Positions 30,752 through 39,791 of a DNA stretch of 64,000 bases are shown here, piece after piece (the first letter of the stretch is position 1; each line of letters opens with the position of its first letter). The DNA is from Ornithinimicrobium faecis. GTDB taxonomy: Bacteria > Actinomycetota > Actinomycetes > Actinomycetales > Dermatophilaceae. The position numbers were made by a program, and so were the translations under genes. Location: NCBI RefSeq assembly GCF_023923225.1, contig NZ_CP099489.1, positions 1,178,001 to 1,242,000 on the forward strand, given 5' to 3'. The notes beneath the pieces are model-generated. The model saw only the letters and a program-made list of their open reading frames with translations. It ran no database searches and was not told the origin of the DNA.

Positions 30752-30813
30752 CACATCCAGGTGGTCCCATGCTCGTGGCAACAAGGTGGTCCCATCACGC
30801 TGGCAAGCGACAA

Positions 30814-31455
30814 TCAGCCTGGGCCATAAAGGACGGGTTCCAGGGGCTCTTCTGGGCAGACTTTGCGCCAGAAGTCTTTCGCGCTTTCCCACCGCCCAGT
30901 TGCAACATCGTCGAGCAGTGCTTCGTCGGAACCTTCCCGAACTGAGTAGGCTGGCTCGTCTGCGAGGCTGGCGTCAATGAAAGTCTGCCGCGTAGGGGGA
31001 GGATTTGGCTCGTAGCCCTTCTCAGCGAGACACGGAATCGTCACACTGACCCAGTGGTCGTAGAGGATTCCGTACTGTTCTCCTGTCCAGGGGGCGGTGT
31101 ACTTCTCGTCCAGCGGGTACTGCATGTGACACAGTGCTGACGTCTCGTTGAATGCTTGTTCTTGATCGAGAGGGATAGAGATATTGATCTGTCCTTCGGA
31201 ACTCAGCTCAGCAGGCCAACCAGCGTCCTCAAGGCACCTCTGGACGGCGATCATCTGCTCCTCCGGGTTGACGGGTCTGATCGGGGTAGCAGAAGCTGTC
31301 ACCCCCATGTCACGCGCGTATTGCTCCTCTTGCGAGAGGTTTTCATCGACGTGGTCTGGCGAACCGTGAGTGTCGATCTCCGCTGACCCACTGCACGCCA
31401 CGAGTGAGGCCGGTGTCAGCAGTGCAACTATTGCGGCCGAAGGGTTGGTGTAATC
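30814..31455 (-). pseudogene. Lipoprotein gene lacking its start
   Basis: The reading frame encodes a lipoprotein-like text: a hydrophobic stretch AAIVALLTPASLVACSG with a lipobox cysteine, then about 190 residues with an acidic character and conserved-looking cysteine segments (VQRCLEDAGWP, ALCHMQYPLD, IPCLAEKGYEP, FWRKVCPEEP). No start codon precedes the signal segment; the frame runs straight into the antitoxin-like remnant. The 5' end therefore looks lost at the junction near 31451. Its stop codon lies two bases from the right end of the IS21 element, so the C terminus may also have been altered by insertion. Actinobacteria commonly have such small lipoproteins of unknown role. Confidence 0.6.
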
Positions 31456-31623
31456 CGACGCTGGCCGTTCGCTGCTGGAATCGCGTGGTCTTCTGCGCGC
31501 GGTCCAGGCCGCCACAGGCCAGCTCGTTGACCACTTCATCGAGACCCATGTGACGTTCCTGCCGCAGTCGCTCGGCCGCTGCGGCGACCTCGGGATCGAG
31601 TCGCACTGTCGTGTCGTTCTCAC
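31451..31623 (-). pseudogene. Ribbon-helix-helix (VapB/DUF2191-like) antitoxin remnant
   Basis: The text TVRLDPEVAAAAERLRQERHMGLDEVVNEL and then RFQQRTASVGL resembles VapB-type antitoxins of the DUF2191 group: a ribbon-helix-helix plus a linker. Two defects are visible. At the start, GTG-AGA-ACG-ACA should lead straight into GTG-CGA-CTC, but a 5-base tandem duplication (ACGACACGAC) shifts the frame. At the 3' end the family text stops after SVGL and gives way to the lipoprotein frame. No toxin gene is adjacent. The family call rests on pattern recognition. Confidence 0.55.
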
Positions 31624-31905
31624 ACCCACAAGTTAGCGTCGTAGATGCGCAATTCAATGCATCTGTGATGCGGCGTGTGCTGCCAGAGCTCAACTCCTGA
31701 GCGTAATCATTGCTTCAGCGCTCTCGCCTCCGACTCCGGCACGTGTCCGGCTTCTACCTGACTCACCGCCGGATGGTGGGTAGAAGGCGTGCACGTGCCA
31801 GCCTGCAGATCAGCCGGTGCGGTCCGAACCTCCCCAAGAGTGGTGATGACGCGGTCCGAATCTCCCTAGAAATGATGGAGCACCGACCTGCGGTAACCTG
31901 TGGGC

Positions 31906-31944
31906 ATGCGCTGCGTGACGCTCCTTCTTATGCAGCCGCGCTGA
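31906..31944 (+). CDS. leuS leader peptide (12 residues, three consecutive Leu codons)
   Basis: A tiny frame ATG...TGA encodes MRCVTLLLMQPR, with CTC CTT CTT in a row. A TAACCT -10-like hexamer ends 7 bases before the A of the ATG, so the mRNA may be leaderless, as is common in actinobacteria. The stop lies within the first strand of a hairpin that precedes an intrinsic terminator upstream of leuS. This is the classic layout of ribosome-mediated attenuation responding to charged tRNA-Leu. Confidence 0.75.
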   Translation: MRCVTLLLMQPR

Positions 31945-31995
31945 GCACGACACGAGCCGGCGCGGCTGACCCCTCCTGTGTGAGGGGCTTTTTTG
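31934..31995 (+). promoter_or_regulatory. Leucine attenuator of leuS
   Basis: AGCCGCGC at 31934 pairs perfectly with GCGCGGCT at 31960, enclosing an 18-base loop. The intrinsic terminator hairpin follows directly. Slow decoding of the leader's Leu codons would place the ribosome next to the first strand and alter which hairpins form. Which alternative pairing acts as antiterminator needs folding to settle. Confidence 0.7.
31970..31994 (+). terminator. Intrinsic terminator in the leuS leader
   Basis: The perfect 6-bp stem CCCCTC / GAGGGG has a CTGTGT loop and is followed by C and six T residues. It ends about 50 bases before the leuS start, so it must act as a conditional terminator. Confidence 0.88.
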
Positions 31996-32046
31996 TGTCA
32001 GGACGCAGGAGCACGAGCAGCACGCACACCGAGGTCGAGGGACGAG

Positions 32047-34908
32047 ATGACTGACAGCACGAGCGAGCAGACGCCACACCGTTACACCGCGGCGCTGGCC
32101 AACCAGATCGAGGACGCCTGGCAGGAGCGTTGGGAGACCGAAGGGACCTTCCACTCGGCCAACCCGGCTGGGCCGTGGGCCGAGCCGGGCGACCCGCGTC
32201 TCGAGCGCGGCCACGTGATGGTGATGGACATGTTCCCCTACCCCTCGGGGTCGGGCCTGCACGTCGGCCACCCGCTGGGCTTCATCGCCACCGACGTCTT
32301 CAGCCGCTATCAGCGCACCACCGGGCGCAATGTGTTGCACACCATGGGTTTTGACGCCTTTGGCCTGCCGGCCGAGCAGTATGCCGTGCAGACCGGTCAG
32401 CACCCGCGCACCACGACTGAGGCCAACATGGTCACCTATCGCCGCCAGCTGCGGTCGTTGGGCATGGGGCATGAGCAGCGCCGTTCAATCGAGACCATCG
32501 ACCCCGACTTCTATCGCTGGACCCAGTGGATCTTCCTGCAGATCTTCAACAGTTGGTATGACGAGGCAGCGGTCCGCGCGGACGGCCAGTTGGGTGCGGC
32601 CCGGCCGATCAGCGAACTGGTGGCCCAGTTCGAGTCCGGTGAGCGGCAGACCCCGACCGGTCAGCCGTGGGCGCAGCTGTCCCCGACTGAGCGCGCGGGC
32701 GTGCTGGCTGAGCACCGGCTGGCCTATGTCTCCTCGGCGCCGGTCAACTGGTGCCCCGGGCTGGGCACGGTGCTGTCCAACGAGGAGGTCACCAACGAGG
32801 GCAAGTCCGAGCGCGGTGACTTCCCGGTCTTCAAGCGCAACCTGAGCCAGTGGAAGATGCGGATCACGGCCTATGCCGACCGGCTGATCGATGACCTGGA
32901 CCGGCTGGACTGGCCCGAGAAGATCAAGATCCAGCAGCGCAACTGGATCGGTCGCAGCCAGGGCGCCAATGTCGCCTTCCCCGTGGTCGGCCACGACGAG
33001 GCGATCACGGTCTTCACCACCCGTCCGGACACGATCTTCGGCGCCACCTTCATGGTGCTGGCCCCCGAGCACCCGCTGCTGGAGCACATCGTCCCCGAGT
33101 CGCACCGCGCCGACGTCGCGGGCTACCGCCGCTCCGCCTCGACCAAGTCCGACCTGGAGCGCCAGGCCGACACCAAGACCAAGACCGGTGTCTTCACCGG
33201 TGCCCACGCGATCAACCCGGCCACCGGAGAAGCCATCCAGGTCTGGGTCGCCGACTACGTCCTGATGGGCTACGGCACCGGTGCGATCATGGCCGTCCCC
33301 GGACAGGACGCTCGAGACTGGGCCTTCGCCACGGCATACGACCTGCCGATCGTGCGCACCGTCCAACCGACGGAGGGCCACCCCGAGGACGAGGCCTTCA
33401 CCGGCGATGGGCCGGCGATCAACTCGGCCAACGACGAGATCGACCTGAACGGGCAGTCGGTCGAGGAGGCCAAGGCCACCATCATCGACTGGCTGGCCGA
33501 CCGGGGCCTGGGCGAGGGGACGATCACCTACCGGCTGCGCGACTGGCTGTTCAGCCGGCAGCGCTACTGGGGCGAGCCGTTCCCGATCGTCTGGGACGAG
33601 GACGGCGTCGCGCACGCGCTGCCCGATGACCAGTTGCCGCTGACACTGCCGGACGTGCCGGACTACAGCCCGCGCACCTTCGACCCGCAAGACGCCGACT
33701 CGATGCCGGAGGCGCCGTTGGCGCGGGCCAACGAGTGGGTGCACGTCGAGTTGGACCTGGGGGACGGGCCGAAGCGCTATCGCCGGGACACCAACACGAT
33801 GCCCAACTGGGCCGGGTCGTGCTGGTATCACCTGCGCTATCAGGACCCGGAGAACACGAAGCTGCCGGTCGACCCCGGGGTCGAGGCCTACTGGACCGGC
33901 CCGCGCGAGCAGCCGGTCGCCGGTGCACCTGAGGGCTCACGCGACCCCGGTGGCGTCGACCTGTACATCGGTGGTGCCGAGCACGCGGTGCTGCACCTGC
34001 TGTATTCGCGGTTCTGGCACAAGGCGCTGTTTGACCTGGGCTATGTCAGCAGCGAGGAGCCGTTCCGCCGGTTGATCAACCAGGGCATGGTCGAGGCCTA
34101 CGTTTATCGTGACCACCGGGGCCAGCCGGTCCCGGCGACGGAGGTCGAGGAGTCCATCGAGGAGACGGGCGAGCCGACCTACACCTGGAACGGTCAACCC
34201 GTGACCAAGGAACACGGCAAGATGGGCAAGTCCCTGAAGAACGTCGTCACGCCGGATGAGATGCGGGCGCAGTATGGCTCGGACACCTTCCGGGTCTATG
34301 AGATGTCGATGGGGCCGCTGGAGCAGTATCGCCCCTGGGAGACCCGGGCGGTCGTGGGGAGCCAGCGCTTCCTGCAACGCCTGTGGCGCAACGTGATTGA
34401 CGAGGAGACCGGTGAGGTCACCGTCACCGACGACGCGCTGGACGAGGCGACTGCACGCTTCCTGGCGCGCACCGCCGACGGCGTCAAGACCGACTTCGAG
34501 CACCTGCGGGTCAACACGGCCGTCGCCAAGATGATCGAGTTCAACAACCACCTGACCAAGCTGGACCGGGTGCCACGCGCCGCGGTCGAGCCGCTGATCC
34601 AGATGGTCGCGCCGGTCGCGCCGCACCTGGGTGAGGAGCTGTGGTCGCGGCTGGGGCACGCCGAGTCGCTGGCCTATGAGCCGTTCCCGCAGGCCGACCC
34701 GGCGCTGCTGGTCGAGGACACCGTGACCTGCGTCGTGCAGATCAAGGGCAAGGTCCGAGACCGCCTGGAGGTGGCCCCCGACATCAGCGAGGACGACCTG
34801 CGGGCGCTGGCACTAGGCTCCGAACGGATCAAGGAACTGATCGGTGACGGCGAGTTGCGCACGGTGATCGTGCGGGCCCCCAAGTTGGTCAACATCGTCC
34901 CTGCCTGA
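32047..34908 (+). CDS. leuS: Leucyl-tRNA synthetase
   Basis: This class I synthetase charges tRNA-Leu. The 953-residue protein is full length: HIGH-type motif in [16 protein letters not shown] (about residues 64-79), the CP1 editing domain with [37 protein letters not shown], the KMSKS-type loop GKMGKSLKN, and an anticodon-binding helical domain plus small C-terminal domain ending KLVNIVPA. The ATG at 32047 follows a GAGG-rich region and the attenuator described above. degV follows 21 bases downstream and may share the transcript. Confidence 0.97.
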   Translation: MTDSTSEQTPHRYTAALANQIEDAWQERWETEGTFHSANPAGPWAEPGDPRLERGHVMVMDMFPYPSGSGLHVGHPLGFIATDVFSRYQRTTGRNVLHTMGFDAFGLPAEQYAVQTGQHPRTTTEANMVTYRRQLRSLGMGHEQRRSIETIDPDFYRWTQWIFLQIFNSWYDEAAVRADGQLGAARPISELVAQFESGERQTPTGQPWAQLSPTERAGVLAEHRLAYVSSAPVNWCPGLGTVLSNEEVTNEGKSERGDFPVFKRNLSQWKMRITAYADRLIDDLDRLDWPEKIKIQQRNWIGRSQGANVAFPVVGHDEAITVFTTRPDTIFGATFMVLAPEHPLLEHIVPESHRADVAGYRRSASTKSDLERQADTKTKTGVFTGAHAINPATGEAIQVWVADYVLMGYGTGAIMAVPGQDARDWAFATAYDLPIVRTVQPTEGHPEDEAFTGDGPAINSANDEIDLNGQSVEEAKATIIDWLADRGLGEGTITYRLRDWLFSRQRYWGEPFPIVWDEDGVAHALPDDQLPLTLPDVPDYSPRTFDPQDADSMPEAPLARANEWVHVELDLGDGPKRYRRDTNTMPNWAGSCWYHLRYQDPENTKLPVDPGVEAYWTGPREQPVAGAPEGSRDPGGVDLYIGGAEHAVLHLLYSRFWHKALFDLGYVSSEEPFRRLINQGMVEAYVYRDHRGQPVPATEVEESIEETGEPTYTWNGQPVTKEHGKMGKSLKNVVTPDEMRAQYGSDTFRVYEMSMGPLEQYRPWETRAVVGSQRFLQRLWRNVIDEETGEVTVTDDALDEATARFLARTADGVKTDFEHLRVNTAVAKMIEFNNHLTKLDRVPRAAVEPLIQMVAPVAPHLGEELWSRLGHAESLAYEPFPQADPALLVEDTVTCVVQIKGKVRDRLEVAPDISEDDLRALALGSERIKELIGDGELRTVIVRAPKLVNIVPA

Positions 34909-34929
34909 GCTGACTGAGAGACTGGCGAC

Positions 34930-35796
34930 GTGTCCACCGCCGTGCTGACTGACTCCACCGCCTGTCTCCCCCCGGAGCTCGCGGAGGAGGCCGGCGTCGC
35001 GCTGATCCCGCTGCACGTGCAGGTGGGCCGGCGCAGCCTGGCAGAGGGCGTCGACATCTCCACCGCGGAGGTCGTCGACCTGTTGCGCGCGGGCAAGGAG
35101 AAGGTCGGCACCTCCCGGCCGGCTCCGGGTGAGTTCGTGGAGCGGTTCCGGGAGGTCGCGCACGCCACCGGCGCCGATTCCATCGTCGCGGTCCTGATCT
35201 CCTCGGCGATCTCGGGCACGGTCGAGGCCGCCCAGTTGGCGGCCCAGGCGGTGCGGTCCGAGGTGGCCGTGGAGGTGGTCGACTCACAGATCCTGGGGAT
35301 GGGGATGGGTTATGCGGCCGCCGCTGCTGCCGATGCTGCGTATGCCGGTGGGTCGCCTGAGCAGGTGGCCTCCGTCGCCCGGGCGCGGTGCGGCGCAACG
35401 TCCACGTATTTTTATGTCGACACCCTCGAACACCTGAGGCGCGGGGGCCGCGTCGGCACCGCCCAGGCGATCCTCGGCTCCGCCCTGGCCATCAAGCCGC
35501 TGTTGATGCTGTCCGACGGTGAGGTGCAGTTGGCCGAGCGGGTGCGCACCCGGGCCAAGGCACTGGCGCGCCTGGAGGAGAAGTGCCTCGAGGCGATCGC
35601 GGCCGCGTCCGAAGACGTGGTGGTCGACGTCGCCGTGCATCACCTCGGCTGGCTGGAGCAGGCCGAGGCCATGCGGGACCGTCTGCGCGAGACGGTCCCG
35701 CAGGCAGGGCGGCTCGACCTGGTGGAGCTCGGTGCCGTCGCTGGTGTGCACACCGGCCCCGGCACGCTGGCTGTCACCGTCGCCCCGCGGGCCTGA
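34930..35796 (+). CDS. DegV-family fatty-acid-binding protein
   Basis: The 288-residue protein matches the DegV family along its length: it begins AVLTDSTACLPPELAEEAG, has SRPAPGEFVERF (the T/S-S-x-P-S-like fatty-acid site), ISSAISGTVEAA, and HLRRGGRVGTAQAILGSAL. DegV/FakB proteins bind a fatty acid and present it to a fatty-acid kinase for phospholipid synthesis. No FakA-type kinase is adjacent. The GTG start is 21 bases after leuS. Whether this copy works with a kinase is unknown. Confidence 0.92.
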   Translation: MSTAVLTDSTACLPPELAEEAGVALIPLHVQVGRRSLAEGVDISTAEVVDLLRAGKEKVGTSRPAPGEFVERFREVAHATGADSIVAVLISSAISGTVEAAQLAAQAVRSEVAVEVVDSQILGMGMGYAAAAAADAAYAGGSPEQVASVARARCGATSTYFYVDTLEHLRRGGRVGTAQAILGSALAIKPLLMLSDGEVQLAERVRTRAKALARLEEKCLEAIAAASEDVVVDVAVHHLGWLEQAEAMRDRLRETVPQAGRLDLVELGAVAGVHTGPGTLAVTVAPRA

Positions 35797-35827
35797 GACA
35801 GCTCCGGCGCCCGCCCCTGAACGGCTC

Positions 35828-36721
35828 TCAGGGACGGCCAGCGGCCATGAGCCCCGAGGCGTAGTGGAGCCCGCTGACCTTTGACCCGTCCCAGCTGGAC
35901 CAGTCGCGCAGGGAGTGGATGACCTGCCCGTTCCCCAGGTAGATCGCCACGTGGAAGATGCCGGACGGGGCCCCGTTGTTGCTGTAGAACAACAGGTCGC
36001 CACGTTGGATCTCCGACAGGGAGACGCGGCTTGTGGCGTGGTATTGCGCTTCGCTCTGGTGCGGGATGCTGATGCCGGCGGCGCGGAAGGCTGCGGTGGT
36101 GAAGCCGGAGCAATCGTAGGCGCCGCCGCTGCTTGAACCCCAGCTGTAGGGCAGGCCCAGGTTGGCCTGTGCCCAGGCGATGGCAGCCTCTGCGCCCTGG
36201 CCGCCGGCGGGGGCCACGGGGGCGGCCGATTCGGCTGGAGCTTCCTGACGGGAGTCCGAGCGGCTGCTCACGGTGCCCTGCGCGCGGCTCTGCGCGGCGG
36301 ACGCACTCGTGTCTGCGAGGCTCTCGGTGCTGGGCGCCGCAGAGTCGCTCGGCGCCGCAACCGGCTCTGGCTCGGGTGTGACGCCGGTGAAGCCGAGCTC
36401 GCCGAAGTGGGTGTGCTCAGCGTCCTCTGGGGCCGGGGCTGGCACGGCGCGGGCGGGGAGGTCCGCGGCCGGCGTGGTGGCTGTGCTGTGCATGGATGCG
36501 GTCGAGCTCTGGTGGAACGCGGTCATGCTCTGTGCGTCCCCCGGGGCCGGTGCGGGGGTGGTGCTGGTGACACCGAACGCTGTCGCTGGCGGTGCCGGAA
36601 CGGCGGTCGCGGCCCCGAGGGTGGCCGCGAGCAGCCCGGAGGCGGCAACGGTGGCGGTTCCAGTCAGGGGGCGGGGCAGGTTCAGTGGGGCGCGGTGGCG
36701 CCCGATAGTGCGTCGCTTCAC
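35828..36721 (-). CDS. Secreted NlpC/P60 peptidoglycan hydrolase
   Basis: The 297-residue protein begins with a signal peptide (KRRTIGRHRAPLN, then TATVAASGLLAATLGAA), continues through a low-complexity Ala/Pro/Ser linker of about 120 residues, and ends in an NlpC/P60 (C40) domain: GAYDCSGFTTAAF holds the catalytic cysteine, FHVAIYLG the histidine and QVIHSL the third residue. It should cleave D-glutamyl-diaminopimelate links in wall peptides. The GTG at 36721, preceded by AGGAGAGG, is chosen because it starts the signal peptide. A c-di-AMP riboswitch precedes it, as for many actinobacterial rpf and NlpC genes. Confidence 0.93.
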   Translation of the reverse strand: MKRRTIGRHRAPLNLPRPLTGTATVAASGLLAATLGAATAVPAPPATAFGVTSTTPAPAPGDAQSMTAFHQSSTASMHSTATTPAADLPARAVPAPAPEDAEHTHFGELGFTGVTPEPEPVAAPSDSAAPSTESLADTSASAAQSRAQGTVSSRSDSRQEAPAESAAPVAPAGGQGAEAAIAWAQANLGLPYSWGSSSGGAYDCSGFTTAAFRAAGISIPHQSEAQYHATSRVSLSEIQRGDLLFYSNNGAPSGIFHVAIYLGNGQVIHSLRDWSSWDGSKVSGLHYASGLMAAGRP

Positions 36722-36737
36722 GGTGGTGTGCCTCTCC

Positions 36738-36906
36738 TGCGCCTGCGGGGTTAGCTGTCGGGCTCGGGCAGGAGGTGCCCGGTGCGCGCCCATGGGGTGT
36801 GGGCCGCTCTTTGCCCCAAGGAACGCAAGGCGTTCCGGTGGTGGGTCCCCCGCTCTTGTCATGCGGATGTGTGGTTCGACCCGTGGCGCTGACAAGATTC
36901 GGCGGG
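36738..36906 (-). promoter_or_regulatory. c-di-AMP (ydaO-yuaA) riboswitch
   Basis: Read on the reverse strand, the leader contains the family landmarks in order: CCGAATCTTGTCAGC, CACGGGTCGAACCAC, GAGCGGGGGACCCACC, CTTGGGGC, and CCCGACAGCTAACCCCGCAGG. These are conserved blocks of the ydaO class. The element ends about 20 bases before the GTG of the wall hydrolase. Binding of c-di-AMP normally switches such genes off, linking wall cleavage to osmotic or wall state. Confidence 0.9.
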
Positions 36907-36995
36907 CGCTCGGGGCCTACCTGGGGCAGGTAGGTAACAGAACGGTAACGGCCAGATCCACCGGAAATGGACGTTTTGAGGCGTTCTGGGCCGGT

Positions 36996-37012
36996 CTTCA
37001 TGGAATCTTCAT
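36996..37012 (-). promoter_or_regulatory. Direct-repeat operator, copy 1 (hydrolase promoter)
   Basis: On the coding strand it reads ATGAAGATTCCATGAAG: two ATGAAG hexamers 11 bases apart. It lies about 90 bases before the c-di-AMP riboswitch. The same motif precedes the DUF305 gene and the regulator-kinase operon. Direct repeats on one helical turn are typical for OmpR/PhoB regulators. Confidence 0.6.
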
Positions 37013-37052
37013 AAAAGGTCACGCAGGAGTAAAGAGGGTGTCAGCGCGGCGC

Positions 37053-37697
37053 TCAGGCCTGCCCGAGCATGTCCTGCATCTGGCTGATCTCCGCTTCCTG
37101 GGCCTCGATGATCTGCCGGGCCAACTCCTGCGCATGCGTGTTCTGCCCGTCGGCGAGCACATCCTCAGCCATCTGCACGGCGCCCTGGTGATGGGCGATC
37201 ATCAGTTCCAGGAAGCGGGTGTCGAACGCGGCGCCGGACAGTCCCGCGAGTTCGGTGATGACCTCCTGCTGGCTCATGCCCTCCATCTGCATCCCACCGT
37301 GGTCCATCTGGCCGGTCTCACCGGTCGCCATCACCGGCACCTCCCAGGCGCTCAACCACGAGGTCATGGTTTCGATCTCCGGGCCCTGGGCGGCCAAGAT
37401 CTCCTCGGCCAGGGACCGGACCTGGGTCGAATCGGCCTGGTTGACGGCTAGCTCGGCCATCTCGATGGCTCCCTTGTGGTGCACGATCATCATCTGGACG
37501 AACATGCTGTCTGCCTCGTTGTGCGCGTCGGCGACCTCCCCGCCGCTGGTGCTGCTCGGTGTCTGGGTGGCTTGCGTCGTGCTGTCGCTCGGTGTGTGCG
37601 ATCCGCCCTCCTCTGCTGGCTGCTCCGTGGTGCACGCGCTCAGCACCCCAGCCAGCAGGAGTGCAACACAGCTGGCGATGACCCGATGTGATTTCAC
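37053..37697 (-). CDS. DUF305 lipoprotein
   Basis: The 214-residue lipoprotein begins VKSHRVIASCVALLLAGVLSAC with the lipobox cysteine, then an acidic Ser/Thr linker and a DUF305 domain: DSMFVQMMIVHHKGAIEMAE and, in the second half, FLELMIAHHQGAVQMAED. These paired M-x2-HH-x-GA motifs are typical of the ferritin-like, metal-binding DUF305 fold; DUF305 genes often accompany copper-resistance genes. The GTG start follows AAAGGA. The kinase, regulator and CueP-like genes lie upstream on the same strand, with an operator repeat in its own promoter. Confidence 0.9.
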   Translation of the reverse strand: MKSHRVIASCVALLLAGVLSACTTEQPAEEGGSHTPSDSTTQATQTPSSTSGGEVADAHNEADSMFVQMMIVHHKGAIEMAELAVNQADSTQVRSLAEEILAAQGPEIETMTSWLSAWEVPVMATGETGQMDHGGMQMEGMSQQEVITELAGLSGAAFDTRFLELMIAHHQGAVQMAEDVLADGQNTHAQELARQIIEAQEAEISQMQDMLGQA

Positions 37698-37784
37698 GTG
37701 GGTGTCCGTCCTTTCACCGTGGGAATGATTCGTCCCATCCAGTGAAACCGGGGTGCTGCGGTCGGGGTCACCAACCGAGGACAC

Positions 37785-37801
37785 CTTCACCGAACCTTCA
37801 T
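37785..37801 (-). promoter_or_regulatory. Direct-repeat operator, copy 2 (DUF305 promoter)
   Basis: On the coding strand it reads ATGAAGGTTCGGTGAAG. The two hexamers are 11 bases apart and differ by one base. It is centred about 95 bases before the DUF305 start and is part of a three-site set in this cluster. Confidence 0.6.
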
Positions 37802-37873
37802 GGAACCGTCGGTGGTTCCTTCATGCCGTCGTCTTGGGCACCACGAACGGGTGGGCGTGAGCGAAGTGCGATG

Positions 37874-39007
37874 TCAGCGTTGGCGTCTGGCGGCCGGGAC
37901 CATCAGTGGGAGCTCGACGGTAAAGGTGGTGCCCTGTCCGTGTCCGGCGCTGCTCACCGTGACCTCTCCGCCGTGTGCCCGGCTGATAGAGCGTGCGATC
38001 GCCAGGCCGATGCCCGAGCCTCCGTGCGCACGGTCTCGTGCGCTGTCGGCCCGGTAGAACCGTTCGAAAACGTGCCCGAGGTGCTCCTTCGCGATCCCTT
38101 CCCCGGTGTCGGCCACCTGCAACCGGACCGATTCCGCATCTCTCGTGGCGCGGACGACCACCCGCCCGCCCGGCGAGGTGTGCCGCAGCGCGTTGTCCAA
38201 CAGATTGGTCAGCACCTGGCCGATCCTGTCCTGGTCGACCTCCACCACCGCGCCAACCGCCGCGCCGGGAACCTCTGCCGTCAGGTCGATCCCGGCTGCG
38301 GCGTACTGGCCGCTGGCCTGCCTCACCGCGGTGCCGACCAGCTCGTCGACGCGCACCGGGCGCCGGTGCATGCTCAGTCGCCCCTCCTCGGCAGTCGTGA
38401 CCAGGGAGATGTCCTGAGCTAGCCGCGCCAGCCGGGACACCTGGTGCAGGAGCACCGTCATGGTCTCCTCGTCGGCCCCGACGACCCCGTCCTGGATGCC
38501 TTCCAGGTAGCCCTCCAGCGTGGCCACCGGCGTGCGCATCTCATGGGCCAGATCGCTGAGCAGCCGGGTGCGGGTTTGCTCCACCCGGGCTAGCTCGGCC
38601 GCCATGGTGTTGAACGCGCTCGCCAGGTCGTCGAGCTCGGCTCCCATACCCACCGATGGAACCTGAACGGTGTAGTCACCAGCCGCGATGCGCCCCGAGG
38701 CGTGCCGCACTTGGCCAAGCTGCCGAGCGATGCGACGGGTCACCAGGACGCTGACAACTGCCGATGTGACGAGCGCGGCGAAGAGCGCACCCCCGAGTGA
38801 GTAGGCCGAGGCGGTCGCGAACGCTTCTTCGGTGTGTTGCACCACGCCCGGGTCGGAGGTGCCGCTGCGCAGCAGGTGCACGTGGAAGATTGCTGGACCT
38901 AGGAGGGAGGCAACGACCCACGCGCTCAGTGCCCCGACGATCACGACCACGACGGTCGCGGTCAGAATGCGGGATGCCAGTCCCCACCGTCTCCAGGATG
39001 CTCTCAC
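37874..39007 (-). CDS. Sensor histidine kinase of the metal-stress-type cluster
   Basis: The 377-residue kinase has two transmembrane segments (about residues 10-35 and 63-88) around a short extracytoplasmic loop, then a HAMP domain, the H box LSDLAHEMRTPVATL, the N box LTNLLDNALRHTSPGG, the G1 box DTGEGI and the G2 box GGSGIGLAIARS. The GTG at 39007 overlaps the regulator's stop codon (GTGA), so the pair is coupled. The neighbouring DUF305 and CueP-like lipoproteins suggest a periplasmic metal, possibly copper, signal; this is inference. Alternative starts upstream lie inside the regulator gene. Confidence 0.93.
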   Translation of the reverse strand: MRASWRRWGLASRILTATVVVVIVGALSAWVVASLLGPAIFHVHLLRSGTSDPGVVQHTEEAFATASAYSLGGALFAALVTSAVVSVLVTRRIARQLGQVRHASGRIAAGDYTVQVPSVGMGAELDDLASAFNTMAAELARVEQTRTRLLSDLAHEMRTPVATLEGYLEGIQDGVVGADEETMTVLLHQVSRLARLAQDISLVTTAEEGRLSMHRRPVRVDELVGTAVRQASGQYAAAGIDLTAEVPGAAVGAVVEVDQDRIGQVLTNLLDNALRHTSPGGRVVVRATRDAESVRLQVADTGEGIAKEHLGHVFERFYRADSARDRAHGGSGIGLAIARSISRAHGGEVTVSSAGHGQGTTFTVELPLMVPAARRQR

Positions 39008-39708
39008 CGGCCGGGGCCCATCCGGTATCCAACGCCTCGCACGGTGCGGATGAAGGCAGGATCGGAGGAATCCCCGAGTTTGCGCCGCAGGTGGGCGATG
39101 TGAACATCGACCAGGTGCTCGTCCCCGACCCAGTCCCGGCCCCACACGTCGTCGATCAACCGGCGCCGGGAGAAGACCATGCGGGGCCTTGCCGCCAGCG
39201 CCACCAACACCTCGAACTCCGTGCGGGTGAGGTCCACCAGTTCATCGCCCAGATGGACCTCGCGAGCAGCAACGTCGATGCGCAACGTCCCGATGGACAG
39301 ACCCTGCCCAGCCGCCCTGTCCCCACCGACGACCTCTCGGGGGCGCCGCAACAGTGCCCCGACCCGGGCCAGCAGCTCCCGCGGACTGAACGGTTTGGTC
39401 ACATAGTCATCGGCACCGACAGAGAGGCCGACCAACTTGTCGACTTCTTCGGCGCGGGCGGTCAGCATGATGACGTAACAGTCGGAGAAGGTCCGCACCC
39501 GGCGGCACACCTCCACGCCATCCATGCCTGGCAGTCCCAGGTCGAGCACGATCACATCCGGTTGCCACTGCTGGGCGACCTCCACGGCCTGGTTCCCGTC
39601 TCCGATGATGCACACCTCGAAACGGTCACGCTCGAGGTAACGCTGCACGAGCTGGGCCAAGTGCTCCTCGTCCTCCACGAGCAGCACCCGGGGCGCAAGA
39701 GTCGACAT
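39004..39708 (-). CDS. OmpR-family response regulator of the metal-stress-type cluster
   Basis: The 234-residue regulator has receiver features VLLVEDEEHLAQL, the phospho-acceptor aspartate in DVIVLDLGLPGMDG and the lysine in YVTKPFSP. The C-terminal winged helix has LTRTEFEVLVALA and the recognition region VDVHIAHLRRKLGD. It is transcribed first in a coupled operon with the kinase. A direct-repeat site about 85-100 bases upstream of its ATG recurs at two other promoters here, which makes autoregulation and a small local regulon likely. Confidence 0.94.
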   Translation of the reverse strand: MSTLAPRVLLVEDEEHLAQLVQRYLERDRFEVCIIGDGNQAVEVAQQWQPDVIVLDLGLPGMDGVEVCRRVRTFSDCYVIMLTARAEEVDKLVGLSVGADDYVTKPFSPRELLARVGALLRRPREVVGGDRAAGQGLSIGTLRIDVAAREVHLGDELVDLTRTEFEVLVALAARPRMVFSRRRLIDDVWGRDWVGDEHLVDVHIAHLRRKLGDSSDPAFIRTVRGVGYRMGPGR

Positions 39709-39791
39709 GGACCCATCCTGCCCCGAACTCAGACCGCCACACCGCAGGCGGGCACCGCACCGCGGCGCCGCATGGTCAGCGAAGCGAACAC

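Larger units (their letters stand above)
28049..30812 (+). mobile_element. Decayed IS21-family insertion sequence
   Basis: The element encodes istA and istB remnants in the standard order. The ends can be placed: the left end reads TGTCGCCTGCC and has ATGGGACC about 15 bases in; the right end, read inwards on the other strand, is TGTCGCTTGCC with ATGGGACC at the same distance. Further internal copies of a GGTGGTCCCAT-type repeat lie at both ends, as IS21 elements have multiple transposase-binding repeats. The length of about 2.76 kb is normal. No clear target duplication is visible. Both genes are frameshifted, so the copy is inactive. Confidence 0.88.

Noticed and set aside
31700..32046. T-box leader upstream of leuS
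   Set aside because: I see no T-box consensus sequence; the Leu-codon leader peptide plus terminator explains the region better.
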